In this document: positions 26,246 through 34,475 of the stretch, piece after piece | Numbering within the stretch: position 1 is the first letter of the stretch | Layout: the number at the start of each line of letters is the position of its first letter | Assembly (NCBI RefSeq): GCF_002234915.1 | Contig: NZ_NEWD01000020.1 | Location: 1 to 64,000, forward strand | Direction of reading: 5' to 3' | Source of the DNA: Bifidobacterium vansinderenii | GTDB taxonomy: Bacteria; Actinomycetota; Actinomycetes; Actinomycetales; Bifidobacteriaceae | DNA: 64,000 nt | The notes under the pieces: generated by a model | What the model was told of the DNA's origin: nothing | Databases searched by the model: none | The model's input: only the letters and a program-made list of their open reading frames with translations | Position numbers and translations under genes: made by a program

Positions 26246-26261
26246 TGTTTCACGTGAAACG
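26246..26261. promoter_or_regulatory. parS: parS-like ParB binding site
   Basis: The 14-bp core GTTTCACGTGAAAC at 26247-26260 is a perfect palindrome and is the canonical parS core of actinomycetes and Bacillus. The flanking T at 26246 fits the 16-base consensus and the G at 26261 is the only deviation. ParB spreads from such sites for chromosome segregation, and they usually cluster near oriC. No second copy was found in the window. Confidence 0.75.
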
Positions 26262-26318
26262 ACGTGAGTGCGCTGGAACGATCATCGTCAATGCTGATCG
26301 TCGCTATGGAAAGGCGGT

Positions 26319-26408
26319 TTACATGTGGGTCAGGCGACGGACGAGGCGCTCGTGGCGATGGCGGAACTGCACCGCCATCAGAGCGGCATCGTCAAAGAAC
26401 TTCATCAT
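26319..26408 (-). CDS. 29-residue mini-protein with an optimal ribosome site
   Basis: An AGGAGGTGAT ribosome site, complementary to the 16S rRNA tail over nine bases or more, lies eight bases before ATG-ATG. The frame encodes a basic peptide beginning MMKFFDDAALMAV and ending RRLTHM, with many His/Arg residues and no obvious membrane helix. It lies 220 bases upstream of the dehydrogenase gene in the same direction, behind a plausible promoter. It may be a leader peptide for the locus or an independent small protein. I do not recognise the family. Confidence 0.6.
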   Translation of the reverse strand: MMKFFDDAALMAVQFRHRHERLVRRLTHM

Positions 26409-26525
26409 GGCGGGAATCACCTCCTGTCGCGTCGTTGCTGATGGCTGCCGTGGAACATCGGCCGGGCATTGTGGCTGGCTGCAATGCCGTCGGACTTGAT
26501 GCCCTTGGCTGTGTTGTTGACACTT

Positions 26526-26554
26526 ACTTTATCTTATGGAAAAAACTTTTGCAA
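26526..26554 (-). promoter_or_regulatory. candidate leftward promoter for mini-gene and dehydrogenase
   Basis: On the minus strand TTGCAA (26549-26554), a 17-base spacer and TAAAGT (26526-26531) lie in the most AT-rich stretch nearby. A transcript from here would have a leader of about 110 bases before the mini-gene and would include the parS-like site before the dehydrogenase. Confidence 0.4.
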
Positions 26555-26636
26555 ATCATATTGATAAAACATGCGACACGCCTCGGATTTCAATAGTTTC
26601 AGAGGTATCTGTTTGACGGCGAGATTGCCTTGGTGT

Positions 26637-26682
26637 CACCTCATCCGTCGGCTTCGCCGACACCTTCCCCTCGAGGGGAAGG
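26637..26682. repeat. dispersed hairpin repeat, family A
   Basis: CACCTCATCC, then GTCGGC-TTC-GCCGAC and CCTTCCCC-TCGA-GGGGAAGG stems. This is the 5' half-unit of the family. The rest of 26409-26861 holds no gene that I can support; ACATATATATAGG near 26830-26844 is a likely -10 region for the ABC gene. Confidence 0.85.
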
Positions 26683-26861
26683 CGGCATATTGCCGGGCTG
26701 CCTTGCCTGCATGCCATCGCTTTTTTCGCCATCCCCGCGCAGGGCTGAAAACGAACCCTTCCCTAAACCTGCGAATCACGCTACCGTGGTAGGGCTGTAC
26801 GAACGCATGCGCCGGTACGCGCATGGCGACACATATATATAGGGGAGGCCCAAGGGGAAGT

Positions 26862-29800
26862 ATGTTCGATAAACGACTGTTTGCCGTGGTTCCGGGCGTC
26901 GGCCGGCTTGTCGCCGGCAAGGCGGCGCTGCTCTGGGTCACACTCGTGGCGAATATCGCATTCGCCATAACGCTGGTGATGTTCCTCTATGATCTGCTCA
27001 ACGCCGCAGATCCGCACCGTCCGGTGGCGGCGATCTGCCAGATCACCCCGAATGGAGGCTGTGCGCCGGCCCCCGGCCTCGCCGACATCCACATCGCCAT
27101 GACGCCGGGCGAGGCCGTCCCCTACATCATCGCCTTCGTCGTCATTGCGGCCATCCGATATGCGGCCACGCGCGGCGCCACGCATCTGGGATTCCTCGCC
27201 GCCGAAAAGGTCAAGCTCGCCCTGAGGCAGCGGATGATCCGCAAGATGCACGCCCTCGGCCCCGCCTACTCCAACGCCGTGCGCACCTCCAGCGTGGTGC
27301 AGCTCGCCGGCGAAGGCGTGGAACAGGTGCAGACCTTCTTCGACCTGTTCCTGCCGCAGCTGTTCTACAGCGTGCTCGCCCCCGTCACCCTGTTCGTCGT
27401 GCTGCTGCCCGTGAACCTGCCGGCCGCCGTCACGCTGCTGGTCTGCGCGCCGCTCATCGTACTCATCGTCGGCATGGTCGCCATGAGTGCGGCCCGCGTC
27501 TTCAAAAAATACTGGGGCAAGTACACCGACCTCGGTGCCACGTTCCTCGACGACCTGCAGGGCCTCGAGACCTTGAAGAACTTCGACGCCGACGAACGTG
27601 CGCACGCCACCATGAACCGGCGTGCCGAGGAGTTCCGCGTCATGACCATGAACGTGCTGCAGATCCAGCTGCGCTCGCTGTCGGTCATGGACCTGGTCGC
27701 CTACGGCGGCGCGGCTGCAGGCATCGGCGTAGCCCTGTGGCAGTATGCCTCGTATGGCGTGAGCCTGCCCGGCGTGCTGCTCATCGTGCTGCTGTCCGCC
27801 GACTTCTTCATTCCGCTGCGTCAGCTCGGCTCCTACTTCCACGTGGCGATGAACGGCATGACCTCCAGCCGCAAGATCCTCGACCTGCTCGACACGCCCG
27901 AACCCGAGCACGGCAGCGCGTCCATGCCCGACACCGACGTGACCGTGCGCTTCGACGGCGTCGGATTCCGCTACACTGATACGGCCGATGACGGCAAGCC
28001 CACGACGAGCGGCAATGCTTCGTCCACAACGACCGTGGAAACCGCGAACAAGTCTGGGGATTCCGAAATCGCCAAGACCCCCGATACCGGCGAGACCGAA
28101 CAACACTACGCCCTGCATGGCGCGTCGTTTGTCGCGCGTCCCGGCGAGCTCACTGCAATCGTGGGCGTGAGTGGGTCCGGCAAGTCTACGGCTGCCGGAC
28201 TGATCGCCGGACGACTGATCGGGTATACCGGATCCATCACGTTCTCCGATGTGGATTCTTCCCTCAGTCCGGCTGCGTCGTCCAGCTCCCTCCCCGGGAG
28301 GGAGCACGCAGAGGTCGTGGAGCTGCGCGACGCGTCCCTTGATTCGTTGCTCGCCGGAGTGACCATCGTCTCCGCCACCAGCCACCTGTTCCACGACACA
28401 CTGCGCGCCAACCTGCTCATGGCCAAACCCGACGCCACCGACGACGACCTGTGGCACGCCCTCGAACTGGCGCGCATCGCCGACTTCGTGCACGCACAGC
28501 CGAACGGGCTTGACATGCCCATCGACGAGGGTGCATCCAACCTGTCCGGCGGTCAGAAGCAGCGCATCGCACTGGCGCGCGGACTGCTGCACGACTCCGC
28601 CGTCGTCGTGTTCGACGAGGCCACCAGCAACGTGGATGCCGAAAGCGAGCGTCTGATCCTCGACGCGATCCACGATCTCGCAGCCTCCGGCAAGACCGTG
28701 ATCATGATCACCCACCGCATGGCCAACGCCGTGGACGCCGATCATGTGGTCGTGTTCGACCACGGCACCGTGACCGAAAGCGGCACGCATGACGAACTCA
28801 TGGCCGCCGGCGGCGAGTACGCGCGACTGTTCCGCACGCAGAGCGCGGTGGAGGAGTTCGGGAAGCGTCCGGTTGGCTTCACGCCGGATGCGGATGATCG
28901 CGGCGTGAACGGTGCGTTGACGTTCGGCTCCCCTCAGCCGGAGGAAAACGAGGTCATCGATGTCGCGGACTCCGCTGTAGCGGGGGAGCCGGAGAACAAG
29001 GCGCCGATGTCCACGATTGCGCTGATCCGGCGACTGGTCGGGCAGGCGCGTCCATTGGCCGGATTCATGACCGCGGCCGTCGTCTGTGGCGTGATCGGTC
29101 ACCTGTCCGCCACGCTGCTGCCCACGTTCGGCGTGATCGGCCTGTTCGCGCTCGCCGGACACCCCGTGTGGGGCATCGGCGTCGTGCCGGCCGCGACCGG
29201 TCTGGCGGTCTGCGCCGTGATCCGCGGCGTGATGCGCTACGTGGAACAGTTCATGAACCATAATGTGGCGTTCCGTCTGCTCGCCCTGTTCCGTGACAAG
29301 GCGTTTGGCGCGTTGCGTCGTCTCGCGCCGGCCAGGCTCGCCGGCCGAGGCAAGGGCGATCTGGTGGCCCTGATCACCACCGACGTGGAACTGCTCGAGA
29401 TCTTCTTCGCCCACACCATCTCCCCGGTGGTCATCGCCGTCGTCACGTCGGTCGTGTTCGCCGGTCTGCTGGCCGGACTTAACCCGTGGTTCGCGCTGCT
29501 GCTCATCGTCGCCCATCTGACGGTCGGCGTGGCATTGCCGCGACTGTTCGCCGCCCGCGTGACCCCGCTGGGCGCGCAGATCCGCAAGAAGTCCGCCGAA
29601 CTCGACGACTACGTGCTCGACGGCATGCGCGGCATGGACGAGACCATTCGCTTCAACCAAGGTGAGCGTCGCGTGGCGTCGGTCACCGAACGCACCATGG
29701 CCCTGTGGGATCGACGTGGCCGGCTCAGCCGCGCCAACGGCGTGTTCGCCGGACTCGGCGGCATGCTGGTCGAACTGTTCACCGTGATCGCCGCCGCCAT

Positions 29801-30686
29801 CGCGCTGTCTCTGGCGTTCGCCGACTCGCTCAGCGTGCCGAACTCGATCGTCGCGGTCACGCTGATCTCCAGTTCGTTCGGTCCCACGCTCGCATTGAGC
29901 GCGCTGCCGGCCAGCCTGACGCAGACGTTCGCGTCTGCCCGCCGACTGTTCGCGCTCATGGACGAGACCCCGGCCGTGGACGAGCGCGGCACCGCCACGC
30001 CCGACTACGACGGCATGACGCTCGACCACGTCACCTTCGCCTACCCCGGCACGGCCTCGCCGATCCTGAACGACGCGTCGCTGGACGTGCCGCGCACGGG
30101 CGTGCTCGGTGTGCAGGGCCGTTCCGGCGCCGGCAAGTCCACCATGCTCAAGCTGCTCATGCGCTACTGGGATCCGAACACCGGCACGGTGCGCATGTCC
30201 GGCACGGATCTGCGTGACGTGGACGCGCATCACCGCCGCCGGGTGCAGACCATGCTTGCGCAGGAGACCTATCTGTTCGACGGCACGATCCGCGAGAACC
30301 TGCTGCTTGCCGATCCGGATGCCACCGACGCCGATCTGGCCGACGCCTGCCGCCGCGCCAGCGTGACCGACCTGATCGATTCGCTGCCGGACGGGCTCGA
30401 CACCGCCGTGGGCGAACTGGGCGACAGGCTGTCCGAGGGCGAGCGCCAGCGCATCGGCCTGGCACGCGTGTTCCTGCGCCGCGCCGACCTGGTGCTGTTC
30501 GACGAGCCGACGAGCCGTCTCGATGCGCTCAACGAGGCCGTGATCCTGCGCTCCATCGACGCGCTCGCCACGGGTACGACTGGCGGGACCGATTCCGGGA
30601 ACGCCGCCGGCCCCGCCGTGATGCTGGTCTCGCATCGCGAGTCTGCCATGCGCGTCGCCGACCGCATCGTGCACGTCGGGCGCTGA
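26862..30686 (+). CDS. fused CydDC-like heterodimeric ABC exporter
   Basis: A 1274-residue single chain with two membrane-plus-ATPase halves, as in CydD and CydC (cysteine/glutathione or haem-linked export) joined head to tail. GGGG-AAG precedes ATG 26862; the earlier ATG 26823 overlaps a likely -10 region. ATPase 1 has GVSGSGKST (about residue 435) and LSGGQ (about 560), but its Q-loop reads VSATSHLF with Ala replacing Gln. ATPase 2 has GRSGAGKST, an intact Q-loop LAQETYLF and a degenerate signature LSEGE. The halves are thus functionally asymmetric. Residues of about 466-484 are encoded by a dispersed family-B repeat, and a low-complexity linker (about 672-718) joins the halves. The substrate is unknown, and no cytochrome bd genes are seen here. 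Confidence 0.85.
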   Translation: MFDKRLFAVVPGVGRLVAGKAALLWVTLVANIAFAITLVMFLYDLLNAADPHRPVAAICQITPNGGCAPAPGLADIHIAMTPGEAVPYIIAFVVIAAIRYAATRGATHLGFLAAEKVKLALRQRMIRKMHALGPAYSNAVRTSSVVQLAGEGVEQVQTFFDLFLPQLFYSVLAPVTLFVVLLPVNLPAAVTLLVCAPLIVLIVGMVAMSAARVFKKYWGKYTDLGATFLDDLQGLETLKNFDADERAHATMNRRAEEFRVMTMNVLQIQLRSLSVMDLVAYGGAAAGIGVALWQYASYGVSLPGVLLIVLLSADFFIPLRQLGSYFHVAMNGMTSSRKILDLLDTPEPEHGSASMPDTDVTVRFDGVGFRYTDTADDGKPTTSGNASSTTTVETANKSGDSEIAKTPDTGETEQHYALHGASFVARPGELTAIVGVSGSGKSTAAGLIAGRLIGYTGSITFSDVDSSLSPAASSSSLPGREHAEVVELRDASLDSLLAGVTIVSATSHLFHDTLRANLLMAKPDATDDDLWHALELARIADFVHAQPNGLDMPIDEGASNLSGGQKQRIALARGLLHDSAVVVFDEATSNVDAESERLILDAIHDLAASGKTVIMITHRMANAVDADHVVVFDHGTVTESGTHDELMAAGGEYARLFRTQSAVEEFGKRPVGFTPDADDRGVNGALTFGSPQPEENEVIDVADSAVAGEPENKAPMSTIALIRRLVGQARPLAGFMTAAVVCGVIGHLSATLLPTFGVIGLFALAGHPVWGIGVVPAATGLAVCAVIRGVMRYVEQFMNHNVAFRLLALFRDKAFGALRRLAPARLAGRGKGDLVALITTDVELLEIFFAHTISPVVIAVVTSVVFAGLLAGLNPWFALLLIVAHLTVGVALPRLFAARVTPLGAQIRKKSAELDDYVLDGMRGMDETIRFNQGERRVASVTERTMALWDRRGRLSRANGVFAGLGGMLVELFTVIAAAIALSLAFADSLSVPNSIVAVTLISSSFGPTLALSALPASLTQTFASARRLFALMDETPAVDERGTATPDYDGMTLDHVTFAYPGTASPILNDASLDVPRTGVLGVQGRSGAGKSTMLKLLMRYWDPNTGTVRMSGTDLRDVDAHHRRRVQTMLAQETYLFDGTIRENLLLADPDATDADLADACRRASVTDLIDSLPDGLDTAVGELGDRLSEGERQRIGLARVFLRRADLVLFDEPTSRLDALNEAVILRSIDALATGTTGGTDSGNAAGPAVMLVSHRESAMRVADRIVHVGR
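28259..28311 (+). repeat. family-B hairpin repeat inside the ABC exporter gene
   Basis: CCCTCAG, then AGCTCCCTCC-CCGG-GAGGGAGCAC: the same modules as the intergenic copies at 32633-32753 and 46172-46230. Read in frame it encodes about 18 Ser/Pro/Ala-rich residues between Walker A and the Q-loop of the first ATPase domain, without stop or frameshift. Confidence 0.75.
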
Positions 30687-30704
30687 GCGGGGCATAGGCG
30701 CTGC

Positions 30705-30824
30705 GGTCGGGCACCTCATCCGTCAGCCTACGGCTGCCACCTTCCCCTCAAGGGGAAGGAGTACTACGTCGGCTTCCCCTCGAGGGGAAGCTGTCGGCGA
30801 AGCCGACTGATGAGGTGCCCGACC
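30705..30824. repeat. complete two-armed family-A repeat
   Basis: Perfect 16-bp terminal inverted repeats (GGTCGGGCACCTCATC at 30705-30720 and its complement at 30809-30824) enclose two CCTTCCCC/GGGGAAGG-type stems and two GTCGGC-type stems. It is the most complete copy and shows the unit to be a mirror-image pair of half-elements. Confidence 0.85.
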
Positions 30825-30905
30825 ATTCCGATCAACCCGGCGATCAGACCCCAGCCGCATCCCTGCGTATCATGGCAGAAGGCAAACGAGAACTAAGGAG
30901 CTTCC

Positions 30906-31760
30906 ATGGGTTTCGGACCAATCCCCAACATTGAGCTGTCCAACGGCGCCGCCATCCCGCAGATCGGCCTGGGCGTGCTGCGTATCGACGACGACGCCAC
31001 CGCGCCGGTGGTCGAGTCCGCACTCGAGGTCGGCTACCGTCACATCGACACCGCCGCCGGCTACGGCAACGAGGGCGGCGTGGGCCAGGCGTTGGAAGCC
31101 AGCGGCTACGCGCACGGTGCCAAGCGCGAGCAGGTGTGGGTCACCACCAAGCTGCGCGACTCCGAACAGGGCTACGATTCCGCGCTCAAGGCGTTCGATC
31201 GTCAGCTCGGTCTGCTGCGCACCGATTACGTGGACATGTACATGATCCACTGGCCCACGCCGTTCGACTGGCGCAGCGACGACGTGTGGCGCGCGTTCAC
31301 GCGTCTGCGCGACGAGGGCCGCGTGCGCACGCTCGGCGTGTGCAACTTCCTGCCCGAGCATCTGGAGCGTCTGCACGACGAGACGGGGGAGTGGCCGGCC
31401 GTCGACCAGATCGAGCTGCACCCCACTTGGCAGCAGCGCGAGGTGACCGAGTTCTGCAAGGCGCACGGCATCGCCGTGGAGGCCTACTCGCCGATCGCCC
31501 GCGGCGCCGATCTCAACGCCGGCGACGGCGTGATCGCGCGCATCGCCGAGGCACACGGCGTCAGCCACGCTCAGGTGATCCTGCGCTGGCACATCGAGAA
31601 CGGCACGATCATCATTCCCAAGTCCGCGCATCGGGAGCGTCAGATCGAGAACGGTTCGCTGTTCGACTTCGCGCTCACTGCCGAGGAGCATGCGGCCATC
31701 GACGCGCTCGACGGACCGACCCGCGCAGGCCACGATCCGCGCACCTTCTCCTACAGCTGA
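30906..31760 (+). CDS. aldo/keto reductase
   Basis: A 284-residue NADPH-dependent carbonyl reductase of the AKR5-like bacterial group (2,5-diketogluconate reductase type). The full catalytic tetrad is present: Asp48, Tyr53, Lys82 and His115, with the family motif GYRHIDTAAGYGNE. The C-terminal cofactor segment IIIPKSAHRERQIENG is intact. AAGGAG precedes the ATG. It starts about 220 bases after the ABC gene with a repeat between, so separate transcription is likely. The substrate range of this group is broad, so none is assigned. Confidence 0.9.
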   Translation: MGFGPIPNIELSNGAAIPQIGLGVLRIDDDATAPVVESALEVGYRHIDTAAGYGNEGGVGQALEASGYAHGAKREQVWVTTKLRDSEQGYDSALKAFDRQLGLLRTDYVDMYMIHWPTPFDWRSDDVWRAFTRLRDEGRVRTLGVCNFLPEHLERLHDETGEWPAVDQIELHPTWQQREVTEFCKAHGIAVEAYSPIARGADLNAGDGVIARIAEAHGVSHAQVILRWHIENGTIIIPKSAHRERQIENGSLFDFALTAEEHAAIDALDGPTRAGHDPRTFSYS

Positions 31761-31797
31761 TCGCACGACCGATCGAAAAAACAGGACCAGTCAGGTC

Positions 31798-32532
31798 ATG
31801 ACCAGACGTCGTAGACGCGCATTCCGAGGATCGTCGCCGCTCGAACGGCTGGCGATCCTCGTGGTGCTGGCCGTCGTGGCCGGAGTGACCGCCGGACTGC
31901 TGCTGCCGCAAGTGAGCGTGACCGTTGGCAAGGCCACCGGCGAATACACGGCGACCGGCAGCGCCGCCGACACACTGGCCACGCTCGCCGTGGTCGACGA
32001 CCGCAAACCGTCGAGCACCTACCAGCGCGACGCATTCGGCTTCCGCGAATACGATCCCGACGGCAACGGCTGCGATTCGCGCAACGATACGCTCGCCCGC
32101 GATCTCAAGAACGTCACCTACGCGAACGCCGAACGGTGCAAGGTCGAATCGGGCACGCTCGACGATCCGTACACCGGCAAGACGATCTCTTTCAAGCGCG
32201 GGCAGACCACCAGCGCCGCCGTGCAGATCGACCACGTCGTGGCGCTCAACAACGCGTGGAAGTCCGGCGCCGACTCGTGGGATACAAGGAAACGCTACGA
32301 ATTCAGCAACGATCCATACAATCTGCTGGCCGTGGACGGACCTGCGAACGTGGAGAAGGGCGACGCCGACGCGTCCGTATGGCTGCCGCCGAACACGAGC
32401 TACGACTGCGCGTACGTGGCGCGGCAGATCGGAGTGAAGGCCAAGTACGGGTTGAGCGTCACCTCCGCCGAAAAGGAGGCCATGCTCAAGACCCTCGCCG
32501 ACTGCCCGGGGCAGGCCGTGCCGGAAAGCTGA
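31798..32532 (+). CDS. secreted or membrane-anchored HNH-nuclease-like protein (DUF1524)
   Basis: A 244-residue protein with an N-terminal Arg-rich patch and one hydrophobic helix (about 18-40), so it is exported or anchored. The body is a DUF1524/HNH-like domain: QIDHVVALNNAW carries the Asp-His metal/catalytic pair, and SNDPYNLLAV and KGDASVW-type segments follow. Such actinobacterial proteins are presumed extracellular nucleases, which could serve nutrient recovery or competition. The start at 31798 is chosen because the hydrophobic helix follows directly. No strong ribosome site is seen, and it may be coupled to the reductase gene 37 bases upstream. Confidence 0.75.
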   Translation: MTRRRRRAFRGSSPLERLAILVVLAVVAGVTAGLLLPQVSVTVGKATGEYTATGSAADTLATLAVVDDRKPSSTYQRDAFGFREYDPDGNGCDSRNDTLARDLKNVTYANAERCKVESGTLDDPYTGKTISFKRGQTTSAAVQIDHVVALNNAWKSGADSWDTRKRYEFSNDPYNLLAVDGPANVEKGDADASVWLPPNTSYDCAYVARQIGVKAKYGLSVTSAEKEAMLKTLADCPGQAVPES

Positions 32533-32632
32533 GAGGGTTATGTCGGATTCCCTTGCCTCGCGGTGAGCCGGATTCCCTGACTTCTCCCTGTGGATGTTGG
32601 TATTGCATATTCCTTGCTTTGCGGTGGTGGAT

Positions 32633-32753
32633 CCCTCCCTCAGCCTCACTGCGTTCGGCAGCTCCCTCCCACGGAGGGAGCACGTAGGCACAATAGCTTT
32701 GTGCTCCCTCCGAGGGAGGGAGCTGGCCGCCAAAGGCGGACTGAGGGAGGGGC
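32633..32753. repeat. complete two-armed family-B repeat
   Basis: CCCTCCCTCAG at the left and CTGAGGGAGGG at the right enclose two CTCCCTCC/GGAGGGAG stems and two small GC stems. It lies between the nuclease-like gene and the Nramp gene. Confidence 0.85.
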
Positions 32754-32837
32754 CTAACACCAAAAACCTCAGCAATTCGCCGAGGGGGCGGCCCTTCCCT
32801 CACCCCGCCCGATACGCAATGGTGCTATAACGGCGGT

Positions 32838-34274
32838 GTGACTATGCAAGGGGAAAATGCAAATCTGAACAATCGCAACGATCACAACGAACGGTCCGGC
32901 GTCGGGGAAGTGGGGGAGTCCCGGATCGGTGCCGTCAGGGGCGAGGCAGGGGACAAGCCTCTGGAGCATATCGACCCCCGTGAGGCCGCCGCGCTCGCGG
33001 CCAGCGGCAAGCCGCACCGCCAGCACATGCGCAGCGTGCCGAAGCTGGCCGCCCCGCATACCGGCGCCAAGACCAAACTGTCCGCCATCATCGGCCCTGC
33101 GTTCGTGGCGGCCGTGGCCTACGTGGATCCGGGCAACGTGGCCGCCAACATCACCTCCGGCGCCCGGTACGGCTTCCTACTGGTCTGGGTGCTGGTGCTC
33201 GCCAATGCGATGAGCGTGCTCATCCAATACCAGTCTGCCAAGCTCGGCATCGTCACCGGCCAGTCGCTGCCCGCACTGCTCGGCAACCGCATGAACCCGG
33301 GCGGCCGTCTGCTGTTCTTCGCCCAGGCCGAGGTGATCGCCATCGCCACCGATCTGGCCGAGGTGATCGGCGGTGCCATCGCGCTCAACCTGCTGTTCGG
33401 CCTGCCGCTATTCATCGGAGGATGCGTGATCGGCGCTGTCTCCACTGTTCTTCTGCTCTTCCAGGGCAAGCGTCAGAGCCTGTTCGAAAAGCTCATTGTG
33501 GCGCTGCTGCTTGTCATCACGTTCGGGTTTATCGCCGGACTGTTCATCGCGCCGCCGGATCCCGGCAAGGTGCTCGGCGGTCTGGTGCCGCACTTCAACG
33601 GCGCGGACTCGGTGCTCATGGCCAGCTCCATACTGGGCGCCACCGTGATGCCGCACGCCATCTACCTGCATTCCACGCTGGTCAACGACCATTACGAGGG
33701 CCGTACCGAGCGCCCCGACATCAAGCGCGAACTGTTCGGCACCAAGATCGACGTGGTGTGGGCGCTGCTGCTGGCCGGCACCGTGAATCTGGCGCTGCTG
33801 CTGCTCGCCGCGAACAGCCTGCATGGCATGACCGGCACTGACACGATCGAGGGTGCGCAGCATGCGGTGGTGCAGGTGCTCGGCCCGGTCATCGGCACGA
33901 TCTTCTCGATCGGCCTGCTCGCGTCCAGCCTGTCGAGCACGTCGGTGGGCACCTACGCCGGTCAGGAGATCATGCACGGACTACTGCACGTCGAGGCGCC
34001 GATGTGGGCGTGCCGCATCATCACGCTCGTACCGGCCCTGATCGTGCTGTGGTTCAGCACCAATCCCACGTTCGTGCTGGTCGTGGGTCAAGTGATCCTC
34101 TCGATCGGCATCCCGTTCGCCATCATCCCGCTCATGCGGTACACGCACGACCGCACGCTCATGGGCGAATGGGCGGACGGTACGGTCAAGCACGTGATCT
34201 TCCTGATCGTGGCCGCGCTGATCATCGTGCTCAACGTGACGTTGGTCGTGCTGACGTTCATGGGACAGAGCTGA
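32838..34274 (+). CDS. mntH: Nramp-family Mn2+/Fe2+ transporter (MntH-like)
   Basis: Proton-coupled divalent-metal importer of 478 residues with about 11 membrane helices. The metal-site motifs AYVDPGNVAAN in helix 1 and GATVMPHAIYLHS in helix 6 are intact. The first 70 residues are a hydrophilic extension. TATAAC at 32826-32831 sits seven bases before the GTG at 32838 and no ribosome site is visible, so a leaderless transcript starting at GTG 32838 (or ATG 32844) is likely. No MntR- or Fur-type operator was recognised. Confidence 0.9.
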   Translation: MTMQGENANLNNRNDHNERSGVGEVGESRIGAVRGEAGDKPLEHIDPREAAALAASGKPHRQHMRSVPKLAAPHTGAKTKLSAIIGPAFVAAVAYVDPGNVAANITSGARYGFLLVWVLVLANAMSVLIQYQSAKLGIVTGQSLPALLGNRMNPGGRLLFFAQAEVIAIATDLAEVIGGAIALNLLFGLPLFIGGCVIGAVSTVLLLFQGKRQSLFEKLIVALLLVITFGFIAGLFIAPPDPGKVLGGLVPHFNGADSVLMASSILGATVMPHAIYLHSTLVNDHYEGRTERPDIKRELFGTKIDVVWALLLAGTVNLALLLLAANSLHGMTGTDTIEGAQHAVVQVLGPVIGTIFSIGLLASSLSSTSVGTYAGQEIMHGLLHVEAPMWACRIITLVPALIVLWFSTNPTFVLVVGQVILSIGIPFAIIPLMRYTHDRTLMGEWADGTVKHVIFLIVAALIIVLNVTLVVLTFMGQS

Positions 34275-34345
34275 CCGCTTGCCAGTGAGCGATCACATCG
34301 GCGACGTCCCAACGACACGCCGATATCGCCGAGGAATTCACCGGA

Positions 34346-34380
34346 CGGTCATCTGCCATACCCCGATCGGTCATCTGCCA
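34346..34380 (+). promoter_or_regulatory. PHO-box-like direct repeats before the phosphate sensor kinase gene
   Basis: CGGTCATCTGCCA occurs twice, at 34346-34358 and 34368-34380, exactly 22 bp (two 11-bp units) apart. GGTCATCTGCC fits the actinomycete PHO-box pattern G(G/T)TCAYYYR(G/C)G at ten of eleven positions. It lies about 100 bases before the kinase ATG, which suggests autoregulation. Confidence 0.6.
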
Positions 34381-34475
34381 AATTGTGTCGTCCGCGGCCC
34401 CTCCATAATGTGGATAACGGAAAAATCGATTGACGACAGGCGAGAGAATGCCTGCACGAGTGGACGGGGCAAAAG

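Noticed and set aside
26246-26261. The GTTTCACGTGAAAC palindrome as a simple catabolic operator
   Set aside because: The exact match to the parS core is far more specific; an operator role cannot be fully excluded.
26781-30719. 1312-residue minus-strand open frame
   Set aside because: It is the antisense of the fused ABC exporter; composition (His/Gly/Arg/Ala) is typical of a GC-skew shadow.
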